A DNA stretch of 64,000 nucleotides from Coniochaeta sp. PMI_546 (GCA_021432605.1 MU271158.1:310001-374000); one strand, 5' to 3'; shown: positions 13,801-28,160, counted from the first letter of the stretch. A program made the numbers and translations. The notes: generated from the letters alone by a model not told the origin.

Positions 13801-14575
13801 GCGGGAACGGACCCTTCGAACACCTCCGGCAACAGCTCGACCATGATCGATTCGCCGGCAACGCAGTCTTCCTCTCCGGACTTTGCAGCTGTCAAATTTC
13901 AAGCGACGTCCATGACTATAAATCCCGTCCTGACTCAACAATCACCTGCTCAACCCCAGTCCCAAGTGCCAAGCAGATCTATCTCTCGGCGCGAACGGCA
14001 CCTGCGGAAGGCCGCTTTCTACGCGGCGGATTCCCTGTCCATGTCGGACAAGCTAGGGGTCACATTCGCAGATTTCACGAGCCGCGAGCTGCCTCTGCAG
14101 TCCGCCATGTGTGCCTTCGACTGCGCACAGGTCCTCGCCGAGTGGGTCGCAACCCTGCAGGACCGTGTCGGCCGCTACCTCGGTATCCTGGGCCAGGACG
14201 ACGTCGACCCGACCGAGGTGCCCGCCATCATGCTGCTGGAGGACGACGACGCCAAGCTCCTCGCCAAGATCCAGGAGGTGCTCTCGGGAGCCGAGATGAA
14301 GATGAACCTCGAGATGACGACGGGCGGCAACGCGCGGATGCCCATGGACGAACACAGCGGTTACGCAGCAAAGATCCTCCGAGTCACGGCTTATATGCTG
14401 GATAAAGCCGCGGTTTGGCCCAGTAAGTTTTGCAGGGGAAATTTCTTTCCAGGTCTTTCGTTTGTTGGTAGTATCTAACCTTCATGTAGTCACGCGCCTG
14501 ATGGCCACTTGCCTCGAAACCCATGCGAATCATATGCGAGCCCGGGCGGAGAAGTCTGTCACTGCTGTGGAATGA
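10854..14575 (+). CDS. C2H2 zinc-finger transcription factor with fungal-specific TF domain
   Basis: Predicted nuclear regulator of 1180 aa. Exons are 10854-10920, 11033-14422 and 14490-14575. The ATG at 10854 (context gccgccATG) gives a 22-codon first exon. The last intron (gtaagt...tgtag) replaces a read-through end with a 28-residue tail ending in TAG-free frame at TGA 14573-14575. Two adjacent C2H2 fingers sit near residues 49-69 (C-x2-C-x12-H-x3-H) and 77-98 (C-x2-C-x12-H-x4-H), with finger cores FARLEHLKRHERSH and FARRDLLLRHQQKLH. A Ser/Pro/Asn-rich middle follows, then from about residue 505 the fungal-specific transcription factor domain, recognisable by RYVGAYLRYFHPHLPFLHV. This finger pair plus domain is shared with the ascomycete Klf1/Sdd4-like and Adr1-like regulators; I cannot assign the exact orthologue or target genes. 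The 9 kb gene-free region upstream would suit a heavily regulated gene. Confidence 0.88.
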
Positions 14576-16002
14576 GAGGCTTCCTGATTTTCTCTTGTCC
14601 TCACCGATAGCAAAGACCTTCACTGGTATTCTACATGGAAACCCTGGGGTCTTGCGATCCAGTCGCTTCCGATCCTTCCAGTTCCGACTTGCATTGACCT
14701 TCTGGACGACAATGATACCCACTTCAGATCCGACGCCCGGGCGTGAAATACTCGGGGTCCTCTTCACTTTCTGTCCTCTGTATAAAGGGGCTACAACTAC
14801 AATTGTGGTAGCCGAACATCCTCCTCTCGTACTATAACGATCACGAGCGCCACACTTGAATTGTTTTCCAAAAAAGGTTTCTTATTTGACGGCGTTTGCG
14901 GAGGGGAATACAAAGCCCTGGTCCCGTGGAAATCAGATCAAATATGCCGTTTTCTCGACATGCGATCCCGAACCCACCCACAAGTGCTAATGTGCCACGA
15001 CAAAAGGAACGAAATACTACGGCGTTGGGGTTGCGCAGTGTTTAGCGCGGCCGTGATGGTGGCGGACTACAACGGAATTATACGGTCGCCTTTCGAGCGC
15101 TGCGGGAGCGAGGCAGTATTGTGCGGTTACCGTTTCTTTACCTGCTTTGATGACTGCGACGAGTTATGCGTGCGCCAAGGACGAATGCCCGTCCTGAGCG
15201 TCCGATTATCGGCATGTCCTGCGGAGTTTGGGGCTTACGAGGCTCTGGCGGTCCAAGTGTCCGTTGCGTGGGCGAAGAGGTGGATGGGTTAGTGATGTCC
15301 GATGATTGCGTGACGAAGGGAGGTCGGCGCCCTGGGGGGAGGTTCTCTGGTCTTGTGGCGGCTGCTTCATGAATGTCGTAACGGGTTCGCCTGTTCTTTG
15401 CGCACTGCTCCTTGTGCTCTGGACAGTCTGGCAGGGAGGTTTTCACAGACGAGACCTAGCGGCCCTAGGCTAGGCAAGGATCTTTGACTGTTTTGGGGTT
15501 TCTGTGCAGCGTTTTGTCGGGCCCGGCGAGGAAGATGAAATCAACGGCCTGGGAGGTGAAAGTCTTTTCCACAAGCGCAAAAGACAAAAAGGGTTTACGC
15601 AGGCGGTCCTCGACCTAGTTACAATGGGGGTCCAAACGTTGGGATGTAAATGAGGTGGAATGGCGAAAAGCAGGGGGTACAAAAGAACGAAGAACGATAT
15701 GAAGATGTGTCTTTGATGCACTTTGCCTTTGTCTCGACTTCTTGCTTTGCCTTGTCTTCCTCACTGTGAACGATGTGTGGCCGGTCGTCTGTGGCACAAC
15801 AGCGACACATCCTTCGTTAGGGGATCTTGTAGATTTGTAAGCACATTCACCTCAGCGCCGAAGAACACCTGGCATCTTGATGTCATCTTGACGGCATAAA
15901 CATCAACACCTGTGCCACTTTCGCTGCCTCAATTCCTGCATCTCTTCTCTCATAAGTACTGCCATTTCTAGACCTACTGCGTCCAATATCTCTCGACAAC
16001 AG
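14576..16002. other. Intergenic region
   Basis: 3' flank of the zinc-finger factor and 5' flank of the cupin gene. A 143-codon open frame at 14861-15292 has no recognisable domain and was not accepted. Nothing else seen. Confidence 0.5.
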
Positions 16003-16815
16003 ATGTCCCAGCCAACCCAAAACATGACAAGCACATCCGCCTCCCCAATTCCCAAAGTGATATCCCGCCCCCACCCCTCAGCAGTGACCTACGACCTCTC
16101 CCGCCCGCACCGCGTGAAGATAACCCTGCCCCCGGGCTCGAAATGGTCGTCCGGCCTGCACTGGCACGAGACGCACACGGAGTACCTCCGCCTCCTGTCC
16201 GGCACCATCCGGGTGCGGCTCGGGGACGAGGTGAGGGTGCTCTCGGCCTCGGCCCCGGGCGGCGGGGATGGGGATGGGGATGGGGTCGGGGTCGAGGTGA
16301 GGGTGGATAGGTATGTGTGGCATGAGTGGGGCCGGGCTGGGGACGGGGAGGAGGGGGAGGAAGGGGAGGAAGATGTCGTGGTCGAGGAGAGGACGGAGCC
16401 GGAGGATGGGGAGAAGGGGCTGTTTTTCTGGAATTTGAATGGGGTTATACTTCGGGCGCAGAAGTGGGAAATGGGGAGGGGGTGGCTGACCGGGTGGTGG
16501 TTGTCGAGGTGGTTGATGGGTTGGTGGGTGGAGGTGAACTTGTTTGCTATCTTCTGGCGGCTGGATAACTTCCCGGTGTTTGTAGACTTTGCGGAGGGGG
16601 TTAGGAGATGGGGGTGGACTGTGAGTGAGGGCTCGGTTGTTGCGCAGGTGCTCAGGTGGCTGGATTGGTGCTGGACGCATCTTGTGCTGATGTTGGCTTC
16701 GTGGGTTGGCTGGGTTGTTGGAGTGAGGCCGGTCAGACCGGAGTTTACGCCGCGGGAAGAGTATGAGAGGTGGGTGTCGAGGCAGACGAGTTTGGGACAG
16801 AAGAAGGCGGTGTAG
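16003..16815 (+). CDS. Cupin-fold protein with C-terminal hydrophobic region
   Basis: Single-exon gene of 270 aa. Residues about 25-80 read as a small beta-barrel cupin: a HRVKITLPPGSKW strand followed by LHWHETHTEYLRLLSGTIRV, which holds the His-x-His and Glu of cupin motif 1. The second motif is interrupted by an Asp/Gly/Glu-rich expansion (about residues 86-135). The following WNLNGVILRAQKWE may complete the barrel. The C-terminal third is Trp-rich and hydrophobic (GWWLSRWLMGWWVEVNLFAI), suggesting membrane contact. Fungal proteins of this type are mostly uncharacterised; metal binding is inferred from the visible His/Glu. Strong G-over-T strand bias of the coding sequence is a composition oddity. 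An alternative start exists at the ATG seven codons downstream. Confidence 0.7.
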   Translation: MSQPTQNMTSTSASPIPKVISRPHPSAVTYDLSRPHRVKITLPPGSKWSSGLHWHETHTEYLRLLSGTIRVRLGDEVRVLSASAPGGGDGDGDGVGVEVRVDRYVWHEWGRAGDGEEGEEGEEDVVVEERTEPEDGEKGLFFWNLNGVILRAQKWEMGRGWLTGWWLSRWLMGWWVEVNLFAIFWRLDNFPVFVDFAEGVRRWGWTVSEGSVVAQVLRWLDWCWTHLVLMLASWVGWVVGVRPVRPEFTPREEYERWVSRQTSLGQKKAV

Positions 16816-17304
16816 ATGTCGTGCCGCTGGTTTGTGGGAGCACCCGTCCGAGACGCCTGTGGTGCCAAGGGTTCCTACCTCACCATACTGAGTTGAAGCA
16901 TCAAGTCCAAGCAGACGTTCACGAGCGACAGTTTGACGTGTCACGGCTTGCTACCAGCGTTCCATGATGCTCATATAGTGTCCTTTTGTCCAGCCCTTTT
17001 CCGCGCAAACAAACCGTCCTGCAGTCCATTAGATATCCTCTCCGTGTTCAAGAAGTATACAGCGTACAAGCAAATCGCAGGAGACACGTGCAAAAGCAAG
17101 AATCTCGAGAAGCAAGTCCGGCCGCGGCCACCTGGCACCTCAAGACGCCACGCAGACTCCTTGCATAGTTACCGACTCCCATACACAAATAACCTACACT
17201 GGAAATACAGAGCTCCGGACCAATGTCTTGTTGACATTTCCAGTTTTTCTCTTTCACCAATCCCACTCTCACGATTGAGCCGTCGCATAAGTCCCGGGAA
17301 GTTG
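16816..17304. other. Convergent intergenic region
   Basis: 3' flanks of the cupin gene and of the small membrane-protein gene on the other strand. No gene or repeat recognised. Confidence 0.5.
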
Positions 17305-17748
17305 CTAACCCGCAGCCGCAGCCGCAGCCGGAGGCGGTGGAGGCGGCGGAGGCGGGGCCGGAGCCGTGCTACTACTCGACGTCGATGACTTGGAGCCCCT
17401 GGAGCTCCCGCCCGACCTGCGATGTCTCCGCTTCCTGTTGTCGGAGAAGCGTATTGACCTGTGGTATCGGATGCAGAAGTAGATCGTCCCGATGATGAAC
17501 ACGCCCAGGAGGACACCGACGACGGCGCCGATGGTGACGTTTGAGGAGTGAAGCGGGTCGCGCTTGCGGAGCTCCGAGGCGTCTGATGCGCCGAAGAAGC
17601 GTGCAATGGCCGCGGAAGCATCGTGAAGTGCCGGTTGGAGCCGGCGCAGATCCGATGTGGAGGTCTGGCGTGGATGGCCGGATTCTACTCCGGTAGCGGC
17701 ATTTTCGGGGAGGGCTCGGGGCAGGGCTGGTATGTACATGTGAATCAA
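17305..17748 (-). CDS. Small single-pass membrane protein with Pro/Ala-rich tail
   Basis: Predicted 147-aa protein. One strong transmembrane helix (VTIGAVVGVLLGVFIIGTIY, about residues 71-92) is followed at once by a basic stretch (FSDNRKRRHRR), giving a cytoplasmic C-terminus by the positive-inside rule. The tail is Ser-rich, then a run of Pro and Ala. The fold resembles a widespread class of fungal one-helix surface proteins of unknown function. The start is uncertain: the first residues lack a clear signal peptide, and the second Met (residue 4) or a spliced upstream exon are alternatives. No function is assigned. Confidence 0.55.
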   Translation of the reverse strand: MIHMYIPALPRALPENAATGVESGHPRQTSTSDLRRLQPALHDASAAIARFFGASDASELRKRDPLHSSNVTIGAVVGVLLGVFIIGTIYFCIRYHRSIRFSDNRKRRHRRSGGSSRGSKSSTSSSSTAPAPPPPPPPPPAAAAAAG

Positions 17749-20300
17749 GTGATCAACGCTGTTGATCAGGTGGGGGTGATGGAAAGGTCAGAACAGGGGC
17801 GATTTAGAATACAATTGGAAACGATCAACCGGAAGTCGAGCTAAGGAGAGCGGCGAAGTGAAGGAGAAGAAAAAAAAGGAAGAAGAGGACAACATGCCGA
17901 CAGCCAGGTTGCGTGTCGTGCTACGAGGGGGGGATATAACCTCGAAGCCGCTCGCCGTTGCTCACCACCACGCTAGACACGGCCAGACACCGGCAGCCTC
18001 AAACTCTCGGCTTTAAAGGCGCAAAAAAATGTCGCACGGCATTGGCGCGAGACATTTCGCGTGAGCCGACGGAAATTGTTTCATTGACTGAGCGACCATC
18101 TGCTGCAGCCGGTGCAGAGCCAATGTTTGGACAATCGCAAGTGGTTGTGGGGTCTCTCGGCTGCGGGTGGTCAGAGAACAGCTTCGATTCGACTGAAGAG
18201 CGTGGCCTGGGGCGTACCGGCCCTGCGAGGTGACTGCATGCTCTTAATTCGATCCGCGAGACCTTGCAGACGATATGGGCAGCTGCAGAGCGAAACGCAG
18301 GAAGAATGCACCGACGTTCGAGCGGACAGTAACGGCACCGCTATCGTGCCATCGCAGAGCGGACTGCATCAGCGGAACCGAAGCCAACGAGTCGTCTCTC
18401 CTTGCACTTTGTGTGGGGGTTATTGGAGGAGATCGTCGGGACACCGAGCCTCGTCCAACTTGAAAGTAAGATATAGTTGGAGGTGGAACTCGTGCAGTAG
18501 CGAGTCTGTTTAACCGCCCACGGCTGATACTGGCGAAGAAACATGATCGCTGGTGCTATCTGAACTACCAACAGGTAATGTGATCCGTTGAACTTCGCAA
18601 GAAAGCGAGCATTCTGGTTTCGTCGCAAGGCAGCTCAGACGGCACTGGCTTGCCATGGGAGTACCTCGTTCCCGCACGACCGAAGATGATCAGGCCTCAA
18701 TGCCGTTCGGGAGGTGTTCGTCAGGCTGAAGAGCGTCGTTTGTCACATCGCAGGGCAGCGCCATTGAGATTTTTGACGACACTGCAGCCACATGGTCCAA
18801 AACTTTTTGAGACGGGCAGAATTGTCAATCTTGAAGTTGAGACCAACGTCCAGAATCGAGACAGAGAGAAACGGTCCTGCAAAGACTGCGACAGTGCAGC
18901 ACGCAAGACGCCGGACGATCATTGTGCTGCAGACGCTCTAGAACATGCGGGTCGGCATGGAAGTGACAGGACAAAGAAAGTGACCCAGGAGGCCCCAAAG
19001 CTGTTGCCGACTTTGGAGCTGCATGCATGCTACCTACCTACTGCATGGGCAGCTCGATTGACAACTCATCGTCGGTCGAATATCTTGCTCGCGCATCTGA
19101 TTCGTGTGCCACGTGCTGCAGGTTCGAGAAGAAACGGGGCTGCCGGTCTCCGTCAAACATCGACCAATGCTGACCCAACCTCGCGGCCCGAGATTGGAAT
19201 GCGATTCAGTCGAGCAACTGGGAAATGTCGTCGTCCTCGTTTCTTGTCCGTGGTCGGTGGTGAAGAAGGTCAAAGAAGGATGTTGAGCGGCGCCAAAGAG
19301 TGGAGAGTTCGTAGTAAGCGGGGTGAACCATTATGCGTTGTCAAGCAATATGCATATATCCGTATCCGTCATTCCTTATCCTCAGAGGTGTTTCTAACGT
19401 CATACCGTGATCGAACTGGTACTAGCAATCCGTGAAACTCAATGTGGAGGCAGTTACTCGACATAAATATAAAGCCGTGAGAAAGCATCATGAGAGAGCA
19501 GCTATACTGCGTAGCCCGGGTAGCTTCGAGCCCTGACCTGCTGGGGTACAAGCACTTTGATATACCCTCACAGACCATAGTTTCTTTACAATAATAACTT
19601 GAGAAGGAATGCTCTCAAAGAGAACTAGGTGTGAGGAATCTACCATGAAGCACATCAAATTGCCTTGCGCAAAATGCTCTGACATCGATATTCATCAGCT
19701 ACCTTAGCCTATTGAGTAACTAATTAAGACCTGGAGCAGGATTGCCCTGGGCATGTTGACCAAAGGCATCGTGGCTCTGGTATGTCTCTACTTGCCACCC
19801 ACTATTTTGACATGTTAGAGAGAGAAATTGCAGGAAAAAGAGGCCTGTGAGGCGGGTTGAGGCTTCCAGGCCTACTGTGTGTTGTCTTTGATCTGCGGGT
19901 ACCTCTGCCTGGTGCATTCCACGGGGAGATGATGCAAGAAGTTTCATCAAAAGACATGATGATGGTCGCGGATGAGGAAAGTGCTGCCATTTGATATCGC
20001 CTGAAAAGACAAATAATGGTCGCGAAAGCATGATGAATGAGGTCAGTCCCAGAGATGCGTTCGTAAAACTTCCATCAACGTTCCATCCCGAGATCTATAT
20101 CTATAAATAATATGTGTATTCCTCAATCAAGACATATATTAAGTGCAAGACAAGGAGCATCCACCATAGATCCTCGTGACATCGATACTTCAAGACGGGC
20201 AACAACACAATATCACGACAGCGCAATTTGTGACTACCATTTTGAACAGGGTGGATTGGGCATAGATTTTGTTGTGCGCCCAGTTGCTAATTACCAGTAG
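17749..20300. other. Intergenic region
   Basis: 2.5 kb with only short or overlapping open frames. The longest (261 codons, 18650-19435) has no domain, biased composition or splice support and was rejected. Nothing else seen. Confidence 0.5.
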
Positions 20301-21729
20301 TTGTCGTCAATACTTCTCCCGAATCAGCCACGCTTCGACTCTTTCCACTCATCTTCGTTGGCACAAACCGTGTTACCTCCAAGAATCTGTCATCTTCGAC
20401 AAATGCCTCGACGAGCTATAAATCTGTGTGCGGAAAGCAGGTCGAACAAGCCAAGCAAAAGTCAAAGAGGTCTATCCATGGCTGTGGCAAGGCGTCGTAA
20501 TCATGGCCGCAGCACAATCTATCGTCTTCCCAATGAAATCTTTCACATGATTCTTGATCATCTCCAAAATGACATTGTCAGCCTCTCTTGTCTTCGCCAA
20601 GTCTGCTGTTTATTCCGGCTCCTCATCCGAGAATACGATGCGCTGAGAGCTCCAAGAAGGAGGTACGCGGATGGGTGCCAAAAATAAGGGGCTCCTGTGC
20701 GCTCTTCTCCGCAAGGATCAACTTTGTGAAGCATGCCTGGGAAGATGCCAGTATAACAATCCTTCCAGGTGGAAAGATTCCCCTGCATGGAATGGTTGCA
20801 AGTTCTTGTCCCCGCATAGGAACGTCTCTCTTGTGGAGGCTGCCACTGTCACCACCCTTCTCGTGCATTCTCGGAAGCAGAGAGAGACAAGCAATACTCA
20901 GACGGGCCTGCATTGGGCGAAAGGGATTTGTGAGACTGTGCGAGCACGGGCACGTCTCCTGGAAGACTCTTGAAACACATGTAAAGTACCATTTCCAAAA
21001 CCGGCTACTCGGCGACAACATACCTTCATTCCTCAAGTATTGCAAGGATAGCAGCCATGATGTGAACGATGACGCGCCCTACTGAGTGTTACGTTCTACT
21101 CTGCGGGAAACCAGACAACTGGCATGTCTCTCCGCATCTCGTGGAATCCACACCGGACCCTGACTTTGGACTCGCAAGGGCGCTGTAAGGAACGCGAGCT
21201 ACGCACCATGTTCCGTGAGCTTCGTCAAGCAGGTGGCCGCTACATCTGGCCTAGTGTTTCGGCTACTTCGTCTTCCATCATGGAGATGGGGTGCTTTGGT
21301 CATTCCGAATGCGATTGCGTTTTGTACGAAGGGACTGGCGAGGAAGCACGAGGCTTCAGACTTTCCGACGGAGCTGAGAAGAGAGGGATCAAAGACTGCT
21401 TATACTTATCAACAACTGGAGAAGCTCCTGCAGGAACATTTCGCGTCAAGTAAAGGTCTTCTCGAAGAAGACATACGTGTGGCTCCGTGTCAGGGTACTT
21501 ATCGAGGTGTTCAGCACTCAGAGGGCTGTATTACCGCCAGGTACTGTCGACGTTTAGATCTCGGGGATTCGTCGCCAAGAATGCGATCTCTGCACCTCTT
21601 ACACCACCACACGAGTGGTTCCATGCCTTGGATCCTGGTTCGTACAAGCTCACAGACGACTGGAAGACTCACGGCAACGTGTGGCCAACATGGAGAAAGC
21701 CCTCGTGTCGGAACTACTACCGAGCGTAG
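20301..21729 (+). pseudogene. Frameshifted F-box protein pseudogene
   Basis: Pieces of one fungal F-box protein appear in correct order but in changing frames. First comes an F-box (IYRLPNEIFHMILDHLQND, about 20518-20575) running to a stop at 20687. The next part continues in another frame from about 20685 (LLCALLRKDQLCEACL). A third frame carries RACIGRKGFVRLCEH near 20905-20955 and stops at 21085. Near 21125 the frame changes again between GKPDNWHVS and LRISWNPHRTLTL. Further shifts occur near 21340 and 21440, and the family-typical C-terminus (HEWFHALDPGSYKLTDDW) is in yet another frame ending at 21729. The number of shifts and the loss of splice logic argue for decay rather than introns. 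In life the protein would have been a substrate adaptor of an SCF ubiquitin ligase. Sequencing error is unlikely to explain five or more shifts. Confidence 0.72.
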
Positions 21730-24247
<2,518 letters not shown>

Positions 24248-25216
24248 GTTTGGGGTTTTCGGACATCAGGAGGACAGAAATGAGATGCAGCGAGTTTGGA
24301 TGTTGATGAGCAGCGAGGAGAGATTGTTCGGACGCGAGAGTGAGCTGCGTGTGGCCAACTTTGGCATTCTTTGTAGATAATGAAAAAGCCGTACATACTT
24401 TCATTCAAGACTCCTGTTTTCATCGTATCAATGTTGGTTCCTGGGAAGCTTCCGTTGACTTAAGACGCGTTTGACGCACAGCTAGTAGTGCTCATCTCCG
24501 ATGCTCAGTTCAGCTGCTTTTTTGTCGGTGACCTCGGCGCACACCAGACATAAGGTACTTACATGCGACATACATGGCACGATGTGTCCGCTGGTATTAT
24601 TCATGCTGACAGCCATGCAACGTATTTGAACCCTGTGAAAAAAAGGAGCGGCCGCTGACACCGACTCGGCTGCGTCTCCGTGAGGGATTGTATTCGCGAG
24701 CCAACAACATGGATTTGAATGTCCAATCATCGTCACAGAGTTGCACTACGCACGTATGAATCTAACGGCATCTGGTAAGATGCTTATCATTCCCCCAGGT
24801 TACGTAAGTTGGGTATTCCCCTTGTCCCAGTCTTGGCAGTGAGACTGTTGGTGCGACCGGGCAAGGTGTCGCCTGGAACTCTGCATGATTTTCTCTGCGG
24901 CTAGACCTTGGTCAGGCACAAGATTCGAAGTTCAATGCGAGACTGCGTTGAAAGGCCTTGAAAAAGCCAGTAGCAAAGAAAGCCTGGGTTTCATACCACC
25001 TGGTCGTTCTACGCTGGCTGTCGGTACCATTTCCGGCCACATTACTACCCCTGCCTTTCAGGTCCCCTCGCTTGTGTGCGGCGCAGCTCCAGGTCTACCA
25101 CCTGAATTGCGTTCATACCTCAAAGTGACATCTCGTTTCCTAACTTACCTCACCATAGCCATCTCATTCTCTGTTAGACTATTCCTGCTACAAATCACAT
25201 CTATACAAGCTCTGCG
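24248..25216. other. Intergenic region
   Basis: 3' flank of the xylanase and promoter of the P450 gene. No gene or repeat recognised. Confidence 0.5.
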
Positions 25217-27191
25217 ATGGAGGCGCTCGTGAGCTATGCTCGTAGCATCTGGTTAGAGCATGACGCAAAAACATTAGCTGCCACAGGTGCAGTTATCGGC
25301 GTCAGCTCTCACTTGCTCTACTGGATGCATGGCCTTCGCGCACCTCAATCAGCCCAGATATTCTGGTTCCACGTCACTGCCTTCGCTCTCACGACAGCAC
25401 TATCCATCTATTCTCATGGGGTCGTCGACGGGATCACGGTCGCTGGTGTGTTGAATGGCTCTTACCTTGCCGGTGTCTTCACGAGCATCAGCATATACCG
25501 CGTCTTCTTCCATCGACTGAGTCGGTTTCCCGGCCCCTTTCCCGCAAAGGTTTCGAAGCTTTACAGCACGTGGAAGGCAAGGCATCTCAACGCACACAAC
25601 GACGTCATGGCTATGCATGAGAAATACGGTGACATTGTTCGTTCGGGTATGGCTTCATGATACTTTTTGGTCGTTTGCATTCGCCGCATACTGACCACCT
25701 GTTCAGGACCTATGGATCTGATGATTCGCTCCGGGGAGGCAGTACAGAAGGTCATGGGTGCCAACTCGAGTTGCACCAAGCGGGGCATGGGCGTGTTTGA
25801 GATATTCGACCTCCACGGGGGATTCAGCTTGGAAGCGATCCTAGACAGCGACGTTCACCGCGCTCGGCGGCAGATATGGGATCGCGCGCAGAACAGCCAA
25901 GGTATTCATTCAGATCCAGATAGAAACCTGGACCATGTGACTGACCAGGGACACGTAGCAATGGCAAAGTACGAGACCAAGACGAGGACCGTCATGAGGA
26001 CCTGGCTCGACAGGCTCCACAACCTCGATGGAGCACCGATCGAGATAACGGAGGCCGTGCTCTTAGTCGCGTTCGACAACATGGGTAAGGTTGGCTTCAC
26101 CAAGGAGTTCGGCACTACCTCGACTGGACAGGGCGTCAGATGGCTGAACCTCCTGAACGCCGCGTTCGGGCGGATAGCAAGACTTGGAGGGGTGCCGTGG
26201 CCGATCCTGATCGTCAAGTCTGTGGGCTTGCTGGGAGATATCCAGGAGTTCAATGACATCTCTGCAGCGACGGCTGAAGATCGCATGAAGGTGAGCAAGG
26301 AGAGTACTTCACTTGATGGCATAGTACTGATAGTCATTACCGGACAGAGAGATGACCCTGAAATGGAGGATATACTCAAGTACTTCATTCAAGACTTCAA
26401 GTCGGAGAAGCCAAAGTCTTTCCGCAGCATCTATGACCTCTACACAGATGCCGAAACCGTACTCGTTGCTGCAACGTGAGTAGTTTCTCAAGAGCATCCG
26501 ACCGTTGGCCTAGTCTGGCTAACATATATCAGTGACACCGGCGCCGCATCGATAGCCTGGATATTCTACTACCTAACCAAGAACCCAGAGATCAAGCGCA
26601 GACTCCTCGACGAAATCAGGCCGGCATTCGGAAAGACGGTACCCGGCGAATACACAGACAGCGACCTTGCCCAGGTCGACTATTTAAACGCCGTCATCAA
26701 CGAGACGCTGCGCATCCAGCCAGTGGCAGGCATAAGCAGCCCCCGCCTCACGCCGCCCCAGGGCATCGTGGTGGACGGCGTCTGGATCCCAGGCCACGTG
26801 CAGGTCTTCTGCCCGCCCTGGATCTTCTGCAGGAGCGAGAAGTTCTTCGTCCATGCCGACGAGTTCATCCCGGAGCGGTGGACGACTCGGCCGGAACTGG
26901 TGCTTGACAAGCGGGCGTTTATCCCTTTCAATACTGGTACGTCGTATTCCACTCACAGACTTTGACAACTAGACTGTTTAGTTAGCTGACGTGCCGTGTG
27001 TAGGTCGCTGGAGTTGCGCGGGCAAGAAGATCGCCATGCTGCTGATGAGGTTCATCGTTGCCTACACTCTGACCGAGTACGACTTTGACTTTGCCCCTGG
27101 TGAGGATGGCACCGCCATCATCAGGGATACAGTCAATGTAACGATGGTCAAGCCGGGGAAGTTGAACCTCAGCTTCAAAAAGAGACTGTGA
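25217..27191 (+). CDS. Cytochrome P450 monooxygenase
   Basis: ER-membrane haem monooxygenase of 558 aa, six exons: 25217-25646, 25707-25901, 25959-26290, 26348-26475, 26533-26936 and 27004-27191; introns 57-67 nt, phases consistent. The N-terminus has about three hydrophobic stretches (for example WFHVTAFALTTALSIYSHG), as in several fungal families, then the Pro-rich hinge RFPGPFPAKVSKLY. Helix I carries AATDTGAAS (Thr364). The K-helix ExxR is Glu419/Arg422 in NETLR. PERW follows, and the haem loop is FNTGRWSCAGKKIA with Cys501. In that loop the usual Arg two residues before Cys is Trp, a variation tolerated in several fungal P450 families. Substrate and pathway are unknown; no polyketide or peptide synthase gene lies nearby, so a biosynthetic cluster is not supported. 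Confidence 0.93.
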
Positions 27192-27708
27192 TGGCTTCGC
27201 CACGTTACCTTGGCTTTGCGTCCCGCTTATGGACCAGAGTTCAGTGGATCTGTAGTGGCGACCATTTGGAAGAGGCAATATTCCAAGATCGTGCGAGGGT
27301 AAACGAATCGGTAGCTGAGAGAGGTGCGAGGGTAAAGGGAGTCGATTCTAGCAAGGAGTGCCTAGCCCGACCAAGTGTCATCCATGAAGCTCACACAGCG
27401 TCATGAGTGCGATTAGACGTAGTCATTCATCAAGAGTATCCGAGTTCTATGCTCTGGTGTGTTATTCGGCGAGACGCGACCTATTCACTTCTACTGGCCA
27501 CTGTGCCCCAGCTTTCGCGTCTGGCGCTTGCCCTTTACTACCTTACGGATCTCGTTCAACTATCCAAAATAGAACAGAAAATGAGGCATCAAGAGGGAAA
27601 GGCACGTAGTTCTAAAACAGTTGCCGTGCTCCCAAGAAAGATACAAAGCACCTTACCACCAAGCCGTCCCTCCCACTCGTTTGGCTTTTTGCCAAAGAGG
27701 CTGAAGCA
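27192..27708. other. Intergenic region
   Basis: 3' flank of the P450 gene. No recognisable coding or repeat. Confidence 0.5.
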
Positions 27709-28160
27709 ATGTCTTTACCGAACGCATTCCGATATCCGTTTCGGTATTCCCGAACAATATTCATAACGGCCACCGAGATCAGAAGGCTTAATGCGCGTTT
27801 CGAAGGGCCCGTCCGCAGCCATGTTCACGACAAATCCTTACTCAATCACATAGTGAGCTTGCCCATTCGACAGGAAGCCCGTGGGCATGTGACAGATCTG
27901 GAGCAACTGGCGGCTTGCCTTCTATCAAACCTCGTTAGAACTCCTGTATTTTTGCAAACAGTAATAATGCAACTGCGCTTTTGGCTGCTGGGCTGTTCGA
28001 ACTTCGCAACGGGATGGTTCCCCGTGCAATACAAGCAAAAGCCGTGGGCAACGATGCCATGGTTGAAGCCGTTCGTCGTTTGTCAATAGGCGAATCTGAC
28101 GAAAAAGATTACTCGGAGCTTTGTCGTTGTATGTGGAGATACACGGTGGACAACAGTGAA
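27709..28160 (+). pseudogene. Degenerate Fic/Doc-domain remnant
   Basis: Two frames together trace a Fic-type fold (AMP- or phosphate-transferring family). The first frame (about 27727-27940) reads ITATEIRRLNARFEGPVR and then TDLEQLAACLLSNLV. A one-base shift near 27935-27945 moves to a second frame reading TALLAAGLFELRNG and AMVEAVRRLSIGE. The conserved loop that should lie between them is present in position, but its catalytic His, the Gly and the Lys-Arg pair are replaced by other residues and one extra residue is present. So both the frame and the active site are broken. The second frame stays open to 28445, so a truncated inactive product cannot be excluded. Assignment rests on residue pattern alone. 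Confidence 0.5.

Noticed and set aside
14861-15292. 143-codon open frame after the zinc-finger factor
   Set aside because: No recognisable motif; length is within what chance gives at this base composition.
18650-19435. 261-codon open frame on the plus strand
   Set aside because: No domain, no signal peptide, erratic composition and no splice-linked extension; several other frames are equally open in parts of it.
25217-27191. P450 as part of a secondary-metabolite cluster
   Set aside because: No polyketide synthase, peptide synthetase, terpene cyclase or tailoring set lies within the window.
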